DNA of 41,535 nucleotides. Source: Candidatus Melainabacteria bacterium (GTDB taxonomy: Bacteria; Cyanobacteriota; Vampirovibrionia; Obscuribacterales; Obscuribacteraceae). Position 1 is the stretch's first letter. Each line of letters starts with the position of its first letter. The position numbers and the translations under genes are program-made. The DNA lies in assembly GCA_003151275.1 (NCBI GenBank), contig PLXC01000038.1:1-41535 (forward strand), written 5' to 3'. Below the pieces are notes generated by a model, which worked only from the letters and a program-made list of their open reading frames with translations, had not been told where the DNA came from and did not search any database. Shown one piece after another: positions 17,581 through 26,072 of the stretch.

Positions 17581-17614
17581 GCTACATTGTAGCCCAAATG
17601 TACTAAGCTATCCA
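17581..17614 (-). promoter_or_regulatory. Promoter and palindromic operator of the toxin-antitoxin operon
   Basis: On the minus strand a -35-like TGGATA (17614-17609) is separated by exactly 17 bases from a -10-like TACAAT (17591-17586), ending about 20 bases before the antitoxin ATG. The -10 lies inside a perfect palindrome, GCTACA-T-TGTAGC, at 17581-17593. A repressor bound there would block RNA polymerase, in keeping with ribbon-helix-helix autoregulation. Confidence 0.6.
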
Positions 17615-17659
17615 GATTTCTTTCCCAGAACAACAAGATGGCCTTGTTTTGATTGGGAA

Positions 17660-17926
17660 ATGCATGATGGCATCGCACGTTGCTGTACTTTGGAAGAAGT
17701 CCTCAATTTTAAATCAACTGCAAAAGCTATTGCGTGGATTAATCAAGAAAAAAAAGACGGTCTTCCATTTGTCTTTCGAAATGATGGATTAGCGATTCTG
17801 TGGTCGCAGCACATTGAAAGCGACACGCTCTGGATCATGGTCCACCAACTCATGATTAACGGTCGCAAGCCAACTTATTTGCCCGGCGCGGAAGACAGCA
17901 GATTAGTCGAAACAAAGTCTCGATAA
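17660..17926 (+). CDS. Small hypothetical protein
   Basis: 88 residues from ATG 17660 with GGGA close upstream. The frame stays open further left to 17519, but that would run into the antitoxin gene on the other strand. The product is soluble, mixed alpha/beta, with several Trp residues (AIAWINQEKKDGLPFVFRNDGLAILWSQH, split as helix then strand). No family recognised. It ends two bases before the stop of the convergent gene at 17928. Confidence 0.45.
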   Translation: MHDGIARCCTLEEVLNFKSTAKAIAWINQEKKDGLPFVFRNDGLAILWSQHIESDTLWIMVHQLMINGRKPTYLPGAEDSRLVETKSR

Positions 17927-17927
17927 G

Positions 17928-18632
17928 CTACTCTGCGTTCGTGTCCGCAGTCGATGCAGGGCGGTGTTTCACTGTTCCTAAGCCTGGAGCGTATTCCAAC
18001 TTGTTCGATCCAAAATCGCCGCGAATCAACGTGTTATCAGGTTGAATATTTTCTGGAAAGAAAACGCCGCGAATCAACGTGCTATCAGGTTGAATAACTT
18101 CCTGCAATGCATCGCGAAGAGACCCATTGCGTTTTCCAAAGTGCTTTTTTGATCTCAGTTTCTCAAGTTGACTCAATTCCTTAGCCGAAGGTTCGTCAGG
18201 CGCTCCGGGCTCTCTAAAGATTGCAATCACATCGATATACTCGGTTGTGTCCTGGAGCCATGGGCGAAATGGTGCAGCATTTTGCACTGCCGTCATTGCT
18301 GCTCTGTCGGCGTCTGGATTCAGCGACTTTTCCTGAAGTTCTAGATTCGACATTGCTCCAATTTTAGATATTCTGAAACTTACTGAAACCGGACCGACGC
18401 GTTCAGTTGTAACGACCGGAAACCAAGCACGTTTTAATCGCCGCGATAAATCCAATGTGTACACATAAGTGAAATCGGAAGTTCCGCCTCCGAGCTTGCG
18501 CACACTCACCGTTCCTATAGACGTTTTTGGTGCAATACTATTGCCGGTTTGAGCCTGTGCGCAGGTATCATTGAAAGTCATCAACACTGACAAACCGAAA
18601 AGAATTACGCCGCTCCAACGAAAATTCGACAT
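17928..18632 (-). CDS. Secreted protein with TonB C-terminal-like domain
   Basis: 234 residues. An N-terminal hydrophobic segment ending TCAQAQ gives a likely signal peptide (about 1-28). A TonB-C-like domain covers about 75-155: VSVSFRISKIGAMSNLEL, NPDADRAAMTAVQNAAPFRPW, then a closing strand. The C-terminal part contains a 16-residue tandem repeat (QPDSTLIRG/QPDNTLIRG). No membrane-spanning transducer helix beyond the signal is seen. It resembles the C-terminus of the 7421-8272 protein. It is divergent from the TPR gene at 18703. Confidence 0.72.
   Translation of the reverse strand: MSNFRWSGVILFGLSVLMTFNDTCAQAQTGNSIAPKTSIGTVSVRKLGGGTSDFTYVYTLDLSRRLKRAWFPVVTTERVGPVSVSFRISKIGAMSNLELQEKSLNPDADRAAMTAVQNAAPFRPWLQDTTEYIDVIAIFREPGAPDEPSAKELSQLEKLRSKKHFGKRNGSLRDALQEVIQPDSTLIRGVFFPENIQPDNTLIRGDFGSNKLEYAPGLGTVKHRPASTADTNAE
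18019..18096. repeat. Two-copy 48-bp tandem repeat inside the TonB-C-like gene
   Basis: A 30-base block starting CCGCGAATCAACGTG occurs at 18019-18048 and again at 18067-18096 with one base difference. The 48-base period is a multiple of three, so it duplicates 16 residues without shifting the frame. This points to a recent in-frame duplication. Confidence 0.8.
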
Positions 18633-18702
18633 AAGACCTCAAGAAGAGAAACGCGGTGCATGAAACCGTCATAATAAAAGTCTAAACGACTTACGCCGTA
18701 AA

Positions 18703-21174
18703 ATGTCAATTCAAAAACAACCAAAGCTTCTCCTGCTCATATACGCGCTGATGGCTGTCTTGGCAGGGATTTTGGTGACGTTGCTCTACCTAAATCCTTG
18801 GGCTCCTGAGACTCCTGCTGCGATCCGTTGTGATCCAGCACTAGCTCAGGCGGACTTGTCTATGAAAAATGGTCACTTACTTGAAGCAGAACGTTATTGC
18901 CTCGACGCACTCAAATTGATTGAAACAAGCAGCGATGAATTTCAACGAGCACGAGCACTCCACGCACTTGGTCTAACATACATTCAAGAAAAGAAGTTAC
19001 CAGCTGCCGAACAAACGCTGCGTAGAGCGCTTGCCTCCCTCGATCACGTAATTGCTAGGAACGAACAGACCGTTCCGGGGAAACCGATTGTGGATAACCT
19101 CCACAACGCACAACAGAAATACGCTGTCATTGAAGGCGATCTCGCTTCCGTCCTTACTGACCTCTCACGGTATAGCGAAGCCGAATCTACTTATCAATCG
19201 GCGCTAAAAACTAATGATTTGTACCTCGGTAGTTTGGAAGTGCAGAGCAAACTTTCGGATAATCTGGCAAAAGTATTATTGAAAGATGGAAAAAACGCCG
19301 CTGCTGAAGAACTAGGTTTAGAAAGTGAAGCCAATGAGCTGGCCACTAAAGATCTTATGGCCGAAATCACATACCGACTTCAGGATCTTGCCAACGGAAA
19401 GATGACTCGCCCCGCGGTAATTAGAAGTTTGAAGGCAATCGCGCTCTCAGCAAAGAGGAGAAATAAAGACTTCGCTTATATGGATGCGCAACAGTATATC
19501 GGACGAAGTTATTTAGTAGCAGGTCAGATACCTGAGGCAAAACAGGCATTACAAGTCGTTTTCAATTACGTCAGTGCACGGCATCCCGATGCGCACGACG
19601 AAGCGATTTGGCTTGCGCGGGCGAGGATATCACGAGCGATCTGCTGTCAATTGACTGGTGAAAAAGCAGAAGCGAGAGAGCTGCTGAAACAAGCTAGCTT
19701 GGTTGACACCCAACTGTTCATCACCCTTTTACAGTCTCACTTAAACGAGGCAATATCAGAAAAAAACGGAGAGCATTATTTACTGACAGTGCTTCAGCTT
19801 TATCAGGATGCTCATTTAGAAAACCTTGAGAAACAGACCTTGAAACCAAATGTTCTCAATGATTTTGCAACGCTATTCGACTCGATTGGATGCCAGTGGG
19901 GGATTCTAAAGCATTACGATGAAGCTAACGTTTTCATTCATCGAGCTTTAGAAATATACGTCCGCTTAGGCAAGGCCAATTCGAGTGACGCGGCGTCAAT
20001 TTTAAATCATCTGGCTCGAGTAGCAAATCTAACGGGTAAATATGCAGAGGCTGAGCGGTATTACAAGCAGTCGTTGACGATCTTCGCGAAAGTAAAACCA
20101 CAATCGCCACAAGTTGCGATACTGACTGCGGCCGCAGTCAGTTCTGATCTAGCCGAACTTGCATCTGTTTATTGCAATCTCCAAGATTTTGATAGGGCAG
20201 AAATCTATTACAAAAAAGCATTTGACAATGACGTCAAAAATCACAATAGTAATTGGCTCATTATTTTAGGACAATATTATCAAAGCCTCGGCGACTACAA
20301 GAAAGCAAAGTTAGCCTATCAACGCGCTTTGGTGGCGAGTACATCAATTCCTGACACGCCGAAGGAAACGATCGCTTTAATTCAAAGCCGATACGACGCA
20401 ATCCAAGTTTTTCAAAGTGATCCACGAGCGGATCTACTCGTACAACAAGGCAAGCGCTACGTGCAAAAAGACAATCTTCAGCAAGCACGCGCGGCATTTA
20501 TGGAAGCAAGTAAGATCACCTCACAAAAATACGGTGTTGACAGTGTGGAATCAGCCCAAAGTTCCAGGGACATCGCCGATATCTATCTCACTCATCTTAA
20601 CTACGAGAATGCAGCGGAATATTATCAACGCGCATACTCTATTTTTAATGGCAAACATGTTCCAGTATCGAATCGCTTTATTTTAAGTACGGCTACTAGC
20701 TATCTAAAGCGCAAGAATCCGGGGAAGAAAATAGAAGATGCGAAAATGGCGATTGAGTTGTTGAACAAATTAATTGCAGAAATAGACACCTCCACAGATC
20801 AGCTCACGAAGCCTCTCTTAAGTACTATCTATATGCGATTAGCTGAATGCTATGTGACACAAAAAATGTATGTTGAAGCAGAATCAAACTACGTCAAGTC
20901 TCTTGAGGTATGCGAAAGGAATTTGAATTCAGTAACTAACGACCCGAACCGATGCGCACTGGCTGGAACTTTGAAAGAAACGGCGATCAATTATGTGCAA
21001 GAGAACAAGTATGATCTCGCCTTTCCTGCATTAAAGCGCTCTCTAGCAATCTGGGAGAAAATAGTTCATCCACCAGTGTGGGCTAAGCCTTCAACAGAAA
21101 TTACTACAACTCGCGAACTTCTTGCTGATACATACCGCGCTCAAGAAAAGTCGAAAATGCATTCGGCAAAATAA
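18703..21174 (+). CDS. Membrane-anchored TPR-repeat protein
   Basis: 823 residues. One N-terminal membrane helix (about 8-31) anchors it, with the rest probably outside the cytoplasm. Multiple tetratricopeptide repeats follow, many of the kinesin-light-chain type (for example AERYCLDALKLIE, AEQTLRRALASLD, AERYYKQSLTIFAKV, AEIYYKKAF, AAEYYQRAYSIF, AESNYVKSLEVCE). TPR arrays are protein-protein docking surfaces; no catalytic domain is visible. A second TPR protein with the same anchor plan lies at 33913-35250. The partners are unknown. Confidence 0.9.
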   Translation: MSIQKQPKLLLLIYALMAVLAGILVTLLYLNPWAPETPAAIRCDPALAQADLSMKNGHLLEAERYCLDALKLIETSSDEFQRARALHALGLTYIQEKKLPAAEQTLRRALASLDHVIARNEQTVPGKPIVDNLHNAQQKYAVIEGDLASVLTDLSRYSEAESTYQSALKTNDLYLGSLEVQSKLSDNLAKVLLKDGKNAAAEELGLESEANELATKDLMAEITYRLQDLANGKMTRPAVIRSLKAIALSAKRRNKDFAYMDAQQYIGRSYLVAGQIPEAKQALQVVFNYVSARHPDAHDEAIWLARARISRAICCQLTGEKAEARELLKQASLVDTQLFITLLQSHLNEAISEKNGEHYLLTVLQLYQDAHLENLEKQTLKPNVLNDFATLFDSIGCQWGILKHYDEANVFIHRALEIYVRLGKANSSDAASILNHLARVANLTGKYAEAERYYKQSLTIFAKVKPQSPQVAILTAAAVSSDLAELASVYCNLQDFDRAEIYYKKAFDNDVKNHNSNWLIILGQYYQSLGDYKKAKLAYQRALVASTSIPDTPKETIALIQSRYDAIQVFQSDPRADLLVQQGKRYVQKDNLQQARAAFMEASKITSQKYGVDSVESAQSSRDIADIYLTHLNYENAAEYYQRAYSIFNGKHVPVSNRFILSTATSYLKRKNPGKKIEDAKMAIELLNKLIAEIDTSTDQLTKPLLSTIYMRLAECYVTQKMYVEAESNYVKSLEVCERNLNSVTNDPNRCALAGTLKETAINYVQENKYDLAFPALKRSLAIWEKIVHPPVWAKPSTEITTTRELLADTYRAQEKSKMHSAK

Positions 21175-21324
21175 ACTCTATTAGGTGGGGTTTGCCAGAA
21201 TCTCAGATGCGCTGCCGACTATCACGCCGGCGCTACAGCTAAGCGGCGAACACGCCCTATACGTAAAATTAACCTCGACCGATCAATCATATTCTTCAAG
21301 CTCACTTGGCAATGGAGGAAGAAT

Positions 21325-21594
21325 ATGTCACGGCTAAACACGCTTATTTTGCTTGCCGTAGCAAATGTTTTTTACTTGCAACCGCAGCCGACAAATGCGA
21401 GCAAGACGTTCTCAAACACGGATAAGGTCAGCATAGCCACAGACAAAGATTATGACCCCGGTAAGGAAATAACTGACGATCCGCACGGACCAGGTACTCA
21501 CGGACCCAATCCGCATGGACCTGATCCACAAGACGAACAACATGACAAGAACTTGCCGGCTAACGATGCTGATCGTTATTTAGAGAAGCGTTAG
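21325..21594 (+). CDS. Small secreted His/Pro/Asp-rich protein
   Basis: 89 residues with a strong GGAGGA ribosome site before ATG 21325. A signal peptide ends near residue 26 (TNAS). The mature part is very hydrophilic and holds the repeat-like DPHGPGTHGPNPHGPDPQDE with three HGP units, then acidic residues. The His/Asp content suggests metal binding, but no known motif is matched. It stands alone after the TPR gene. Confidence 0.65.
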   Translation: MSRLNTLILLAVANVFYLQPQPTNASKTFSNTDKVSIATDKDYDPGKEITDDPHGPGTHGPNPHGPDPQDEQHDKNLPANDADRYLEKR

Positions 21595-21673
21595 GAATAC
21601 GTCTTGGCGGCGTAGTTAGGCTTGATTAACCATTTTTGATCTGGCGGCGTAGGCACTCTGGCCCAATCTTGCT

Positions 21674-21731
21674 CGGTCAACGCAGACAACAATTTTCCAG
21701 CTGGCGTTGGTTTTTGTTGTCGCGTTGACCG
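21674..21731. repeat. 18-bp near-perfect inverted repeat (long hairpin)
   Basis: Arms at 21674-21692 (CGGTCAACGC-A-GACAACAA) and 21714-21731 (TTGTTGTC-GCGTTGACCG) pair over 18 bp with a one-base bulge and a 21-nt loop that itself contains CCAGCTGG. A direct repeat TGGCGGCGTAG occurs just to the left (21605-21615 and 21642-21652). The 65-codon minus frame that spans it (21616-21813) is unrecognised and may be accidental. Confidence 0.7.
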
Positions 21732-21844
21732 AAATGGTGCGGCAAGCCTCGCCGTTTACGACGGGGAAGGATAGCACCGCCGGCGGAGCCGGCAAGACAC
21801 CCACAGAATGCAAAATTGAGTATTGCGTTCTTGCTTAAAGCATG

Positions 21845-22032
21845 CTATATGTATGTATGGTAAAGGCGAAAACCAAGCCAATACTCTAGGGCGGGGCGCG
21901 CCCAAAGAAGCCTGTGGAGAGGACGTAAACCAGAAGCAATTCTGGCAGCCTCGATGAATCAGGAACCCACCGTGTCAGCGGTGCTCAACCGCTTAGCCGG
22001 AATCCACTTCCTTCAGGAGGGGAGGACGTCAA
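21845..22032 (+). mobile_element. Remnant of a TnpB (IS200/IS605- or IS607-type) element: 3' end of tnpB and omega-RNA-like right end
   Basis: An open stretch from about 21853 to a TGA at 21955-21957 ends with ACGEDV plus nine residues, resembling a TnpB C-terminus. In another frame the next bases read ASMNQEPTVS, also like TnpB tails, so a frameshift lies between. The DNA then gives a hairpin-rich segment ending GGAATCCACTTCCTTCAGGA followed by GGGGAGGACGTCAA, the layout of TnpB right ends and the 3' part of omega RNA. The RuvC-bearing body of tnpB is absent, so the element is dead. Confidence 0.6.
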
Positions 22033-22084
22033 AGTACGATTTTCATATAGCCCACCAACACTGATTGCGATAGAAAGCCTACTT

Positions 22085-22795
22085 ATGGTAGCTTCTGCTT
22101 TAGATTGCGGTGGCGTTGTGAAAAAACTGCTTATTGTCGATGATGATCCAGAATTTGGGCAGGCGCTAAAGAGCGCGCTCATTCAGGAAAATGTGCATGT
22201 TGATCTCGTCCATTCCGGACTTGACGCACTTCAGTCACTACAACACTTCCAATTTGATCTAATCCTGCTTGACTGGAATCTGCCCGATATTACCGGACTT
22301 GAGGTTTGCAAAAAGTATCGCGCCAACGGCGGCACGACGCCAATCATTTTTCTTACCGGCAGACAAGGAGTCGAGGACAAAGAATCTGGATTAGATGCAG
22401 GCGGTGATGATTATCTTACCAAGCCGTTTGATGTTCGCGAGTTACAAGCGCGGATGCGATCAGTCGAACGTCGCGTCAACAGATATGATCTGACCTCACA
22501 TATGGTGCGAGGGGTGAGCCTGGACACGAAGCTCCACAAGGCTTGCAAAGATGGGCAGGATGTGCATCTCTCCATAAGCGAACTGGATATTCTGGCGTTC
22601 TTGATGAAGAACCCGGACACCTTTTTTTCCGCGAAACAAATTTTCGCGTCGGTATGGCCATCCGATTCCGAAGCGTCAGAAGATGTAGTCAGAGTGCACA
22701 TGAATCTCCTGCGCCGTCGGCTTGCTCGGATCGGCGCAGACAACTTAATTGAAACCGTTCGCGGTGCAGGTTATATTCTCCGCTCGGAAGTCTAA
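22085..22795 (+). CDS. OmpR/PhoB-family response regulator
   Basis: 236 residues from ATG 22085; a GTG at 22118 is an alternative start placing the receiver at the very N-terminus. Receiver: D20-D21 pair region (LLIVDDD), phospho-acceptor D63 (LLDWNLP), threonine in IIFLTGR and the GGDDYLTKPFD lysine. A C-terminal winged helix follows, ending RGAGYILR. Two bases separate it from the kinase gene 22798-24324, so they form a two-component operon. The coding start lies directly after the TnpB remnant, so its promoter may lie inside that remnant. Confidence 0.94.
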   Translation: MVASALDCGGVVKKLLIVDDDPEFGQALKSALIQENVHVDLVHSGLDALQSLQHFQFDLILLDWNLPDITGLEVCKKYRANGGTTPIIFLTGRQGVEDKESGLDAGGDDYLTKPFDVRELQARMRSVERRVNRYDLTSHMVRGVSLDTKLHKACKDGQDVHLSISELDILAFLMKNPDTFFSAKQIFASVWPSDSEASEDVVRVHMNLLRRRLARIGADNLIETVRGAGYILRSEV

Positions 22796-22797
22796 AC

Positions 22798-24324
22798 ATG
22801 CAACCAGCGGAAGACAACGACAACATCGAGCAGAGGAAACGCATAAGGCTAGGCGTCAAACAGAAGGGACTGATGTTCCTGGCGCTGGCACTGGTGCTCG
22901 CTGGGCTGTTTTTCTTTCAACTTTTTCAGTTGACCATCAAAGCTGAGCGGCTTGCAGCAACAGAGGCAGAGCTAAGTGACGTGGTTAGCTTAGGCGATCA
23001 GTGTCTTTTGGAATTTGCCGACGGTTGGCGAGAAATATCCTTATTGATTCTTCCCTCAAGATTTACTAACAAAATAGACCCAGAAAAATTCCACAAACGC
23101 ACGTCCAAAATATTTGCCGAACTAGAACCGCACCTGGCACACTTTCCCGGCACAGAGAAAATTCTCACAGAATCAAAGTCAGTCGCCGTCGACGAGTACG
23201 AATTGCTCAAGAGTCTAACATCGAATCCCGGCGCTCCCAGATCCATTTTAGAAACGATGAAAGTTTTTAATGGCTTTTTGCCAATGTTGCGTAATATAGG
23301 CGGGAAATTGAGGAAGGGGCGAGACGAGATCGATAAAGAGCGTGCTTTTATTACTCGCACCAGGCAGGAACAACAGACCACAAGGGACCAACTAAAACAG
23401 CAAATAATAGGAGGTGTAATTGCAGCCATCCTCTTTTTTATAGTTGCAACAGTGTCCTTCTTCAATGACATCACTGAACGGTTAGGCGCACTAGTCCGCA
23501 ACGCACAGCACATACCTACAGGCAAAGCATTGCCGACCAAAGTCAGTGGCGCTGATGAACTCGCTTATTTGGATGAAGTTTTGCATGAAGCATCAGCACA
23601 GTTGCTCAGGTCGGCCGAGTATCGCAAGTCACTGATGGAGATGATCGCTCATGATCTTCGCAGTCCGCTTGCAGCCTCGCGGATGAGTTTGCAGTTGCTG
23701 CTTGATTCAGCAGAAATTCCAGGAAATCAAAGAGACAATGAGAAAATAAAAGCTGTTCGCGATAATCTCGCGAAAATCATTTCTCTTGTGGAAGATTTGT
23801 TGACGATCGACAAGCTTGAAGCTGGCGAACTGGCTCTGAATCCAGACTGGATCAACATCAAGGAAGCAGTGGGCGAGTCAATAGAAATACTTTCGTCACT
23901 TGCTGCAGTCAGAAAACTAACCATAATCAACGAGGTGCCGCTTGAGTATGTTGAAGCTGACAAACTGCGAATCATGCAAGTGTTAAACAATTTACTGTCA
24001 AACGCGATCAAGTTTTCTCACGAATCAGGAAGAATTCGCGTGTGCAGCGAGCAACACTCGAAAGAACTGAAAATTATGGTATTAGACGAAGGAGTGGGAC
24101 TAGTGCCAGAAGATCAAGAGAAGCTTTTCGGTAAATTCTTTCAAGCAAATAACCAAAAATCAAATGAAGGATTTGGCTTAGGTCTGGCAATTACCAAACT
24201 AATAGTAGAGGCTCACAGTGGTCGAGTAGGGGTCACCAGCGAGCGTGGAGAAGGCAGCACGTTCTGGTTCACCCTTCCAATGGATGAACAAGCGCCGGAT
24301 CACACTATTGAAGATCAGACCTAA
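22798..24324 (+). CDS. Membrane sensor histidine kinase
   Basis: 508 residues. Two membrane helices (about 24-46 and 202-222) flank a ~155-residue helical external domain. A HAMP-like segment, HisKA with H285 (IAHDLRSPLAASRMSL) and HATPase_c follow: N box NNLLSNAIKFSHE, G1 DEGVGL, G2 GFGLGLAI. It should phosphorylate the regulator encoded two bases upstream. The architecture and the HDLRSPL motif parallel the kinase at 1034-2515, but there the regulator is divergent. Confidence 0.94.
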   Translation: MQPAEDNDNIEQRKRIRLGVKQKGLMFLALALVLAGLFFFQLFQLTIKAERLAATEAELSDVVSLGDQCLLEFADGWREISLLILPSRFTNKIDPEKFHKRTSKIFAELEPHLAHFPGTEKILTESKSVAVDEYELLKSLTSNPGAPRSILETMKVFNGFLPMLRNIGGKLRKGRDEIDKERAFITRTRQEQQTTRDQLKQQIIGGVIAAILFFIVATVSFFNDITERLGALVRNAQHIPTGKALPTKVSGADELAYLDEVLHEASAQLLRSAEYRKSLMEMIAHDLRSPLAASRMSLQLLLDSAEIPGNQRDNEKIKAVRDNLAKIISLVEDLLTIDKLEAGELALNPDWINIKEAVGESIEILSSLAAVRKLTIINEVPLEYVEADKLRIMQVLNNLLSNAIKFSHESGRIRVCSEQHSKELKIMVLDEGVGLVPEDQEKLFGKFFQANNQKSNEGFGLGLAITKLIVEAHSGRVGVTSERGEGSTFWFTLPMDEQAPDHTIEDQT

Positions 24325-24330
24325 GGCTTG

Positions 24331-25902
24331 TTATTGGATTCCACTCATTTTCTTGCGCAGATACTCTGCTGTATTAGGATATGTTGCCAGAACTTTAGCC
24401 GTATCAGCTGGATTGCAAGATGCACCATTGAGAGCTCCAAACACGTCGGCGAAGGCTTCTCCCTTCCCGCCATCGGTAGGCTTTCCGCCTTCGTCAGGCT
24501 GAATTTTGTATTTGTTAGCAGTCTTAGTGCTGTCTGACATTGCAGCTACATCTTTACTGTAGGCAGCATCAAACTCAGGACCGGCAGATTCACGACCCAG
24601 CGCTCTGTCAACAGCGTGACCGACCTCATGTCGCAATACACCTTCGACACGATCTGATTTTCCTGATGAACTGAATTCAGCGACAACTACTCTTTTGTAA
24701 TCCGAGTTTTGCATACCATCCATCGAAGCCCAATTGGATTTCTCGTCGTGACCGGGTGGTCGCTTATTCGCTAATTCAGGATCTAGATCACTTATTCGGT
24801 TGGCAATCGTGATTCTGGTGCCATTTGATGCAAGCAAATGCTGCACATTCTCAGGAAGCTTCGCGATTTCACCCGTGACCTTTTTGACGAACTCAGGACT
24901 GGCGTTGGAAACGTCGATTGAAGGTTTGACGTGCTCACCTTTGTCGTTTACGTATGCTTCTGAAAAGTTGCCGTCACTCTTCTGATCGTGAATAGTTGTC
25001 GTTCCGTCTTTGTTGACCGTCTTCTCAACAAAGCTTTGGTCTGCCTGCGTGTTTCGATCGCGAATGAGTTTTCCTGATGGATCATATTGTTTTGTATCGG
25101 AGCCACCATCCTGGTTTACAGTGTGAATTGTTTTTGCAGATCCGTTTTTGTCAGTCAGTGTTTCTACATAACTACCGTCCTTTTGCTGATCGTGAAAAGT
25201 GATTGCGCCGTTTTCGCCAACTTTGCGCTCAGAATAGCTGCCGTCTGGATTCTCATGGCGCCTTCCGGTAAGCTTTCCGTTTTTATCGACAGTTGTTGCA
25301 TCGGTATATCCGGCGGCATTGGTGTTGCTATCAGTGTGTCCTCCATCACCATTGGTGGCGTGACTCTTGATTGTGCTTTTGCCGTCGCCGGTAACATTGG
25401 TTTCGCTGAAATCACCGTTAGCTTTCTGTTCGCGAACTTTGACTGAGTTGTCTTTGGGGTTGAGTGTCTGCTCGCTGAATCCTCCACCAGGATAGTCTGT
25501 GCGATTTTTTACAGCTTGATCTTTCTTATCGAAAGTTGTGGTGTCAACAGTTCCGCTCAGCCGCTCAGAGGTATCGGTGTGCCCGCCATCTTGATTCCTC
25601 TTCTGGCCCTTGCTGCGCACACTGTCATAGGGAGCTTCGCCTGCTGCGGCTGGAGCACCAGACCCGGCATCATTCATGGTGTTAAGACTTAGCCCAGCAT
25701 ATTGTTGATTGTGCTGTTGCGGAAAGATTGGTTTATCAAAACTCAATGAGCCGGAAGTCGGCTCGGACGTTCTCGCCGCGTTGCTTGTTTTCATGTCAGC
25801 CCAGGTGTCGCGAGACAGCCCGCTCATATCATGCGAGGCTGGACGACTAGCGCGATCGCCTGCGTCTGCCGACTGAGTCCTTTCTGAGTGCGAAACAGAC
25901 AC
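24331..25902 (-). CDS. Repeat protein with C-terminal HExxH metallopeptidase-like domain (lethal-factor-like)
   Basis: 523 residues from GTG 25902, which has GGAGAGG six bases upstream. Residues 1-100 are polar and Ser/Ala-rich. Residues about 100-325 hold around ten imperfect ~20-residue repeats of the form DG-x-[YF]-x-E-x-x-x-[DN]-x-x-G, like YD or beta-sheet repeats (NPDGSYSERKVGENG, QKDGSYVETLTDKNG). The C-terminal ~180 residues contain HEVGH (425-429) and a downstream glutamate, E482 in GEAFADVFG, matching zinc peptidases of the gluzincin kind and resembling the anthrax lethal factor (ATLF) domain. No signal peptide. It may be an exported toxin-like or self-processing peptidase; the substrate is unknown. 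It is convergent with the kinase gene, with a 6-base gap. Confidence 0.8.
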   Translation of the reverse strand: MSVSHSERTQSADAGDRASRPASHDMSGLSRDTWADMKTSNAARTSEPTSGSLSFDKPIFPQQHNQQYAGLSLNTMNDAGSGAPAAAGEAPYDSVRSKGQKRNQDGGHTDTSERLSGTVDTTTFDKKDQAVKNRTDYPGGGFSEQTLNPKDNSVKVREQKANGDFSETNVTGDGKSTIKSHATNGDGGHTDSNTNAAGYTDATTVDKNGKLTGRRHENPDGSYSERKVGENGAITFHDQQKDGSYVETLTDKNGSAKTIHTVNQDGGSDTKQYDPSGKLIRDRNTQADQSFVEKTVNKDGTTTIHDQKSDGNFSEAYVNDKGEHVKPSIDVSNASPEFVKKVTGEIAKLPENVQHLLASNGTRITIANRISDLDPELANKRPPGHDEKSNWASMDGMQNSDYKRVVVAEFSSSGKSDRVEGVLRHEVGHAVDRALGRESAGPEFDAAYSKDVAAMSDSTKTANKYKIQPDEGGKPTDGGKGEAFADVFGALNGASCNPADTAKVLATYPNTAEYLRKKMSGIQ

Positions 25903-26072
25903 GCGTTACCTCTCCGCCGAAAGGTTCAAGGCAACCCAGTCGGCTGATAGTGGAGAAAAAATCGATAGTAAAGGACCGGACTGAAAAACTAACATCGGCA
26001 AATTACTAAGACAACTACAGGATAATCGAAAGGACGTTAAAATCACGTGAAGAGTGTCACGCGCTCACTCAG

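Noticed and set aside
17519..17659. Extended N-terminus of the small gene ending at 17926
   Set aside because: It would run through the antitoxin gene start, its ribosome site and promoter on the other strand; the ATG at 17660 is more economical.
22998..23540. 180-codon minus frame
   Set aside because: Antisense to the sensor domain of a clear histidine kinase; no domain of its own.
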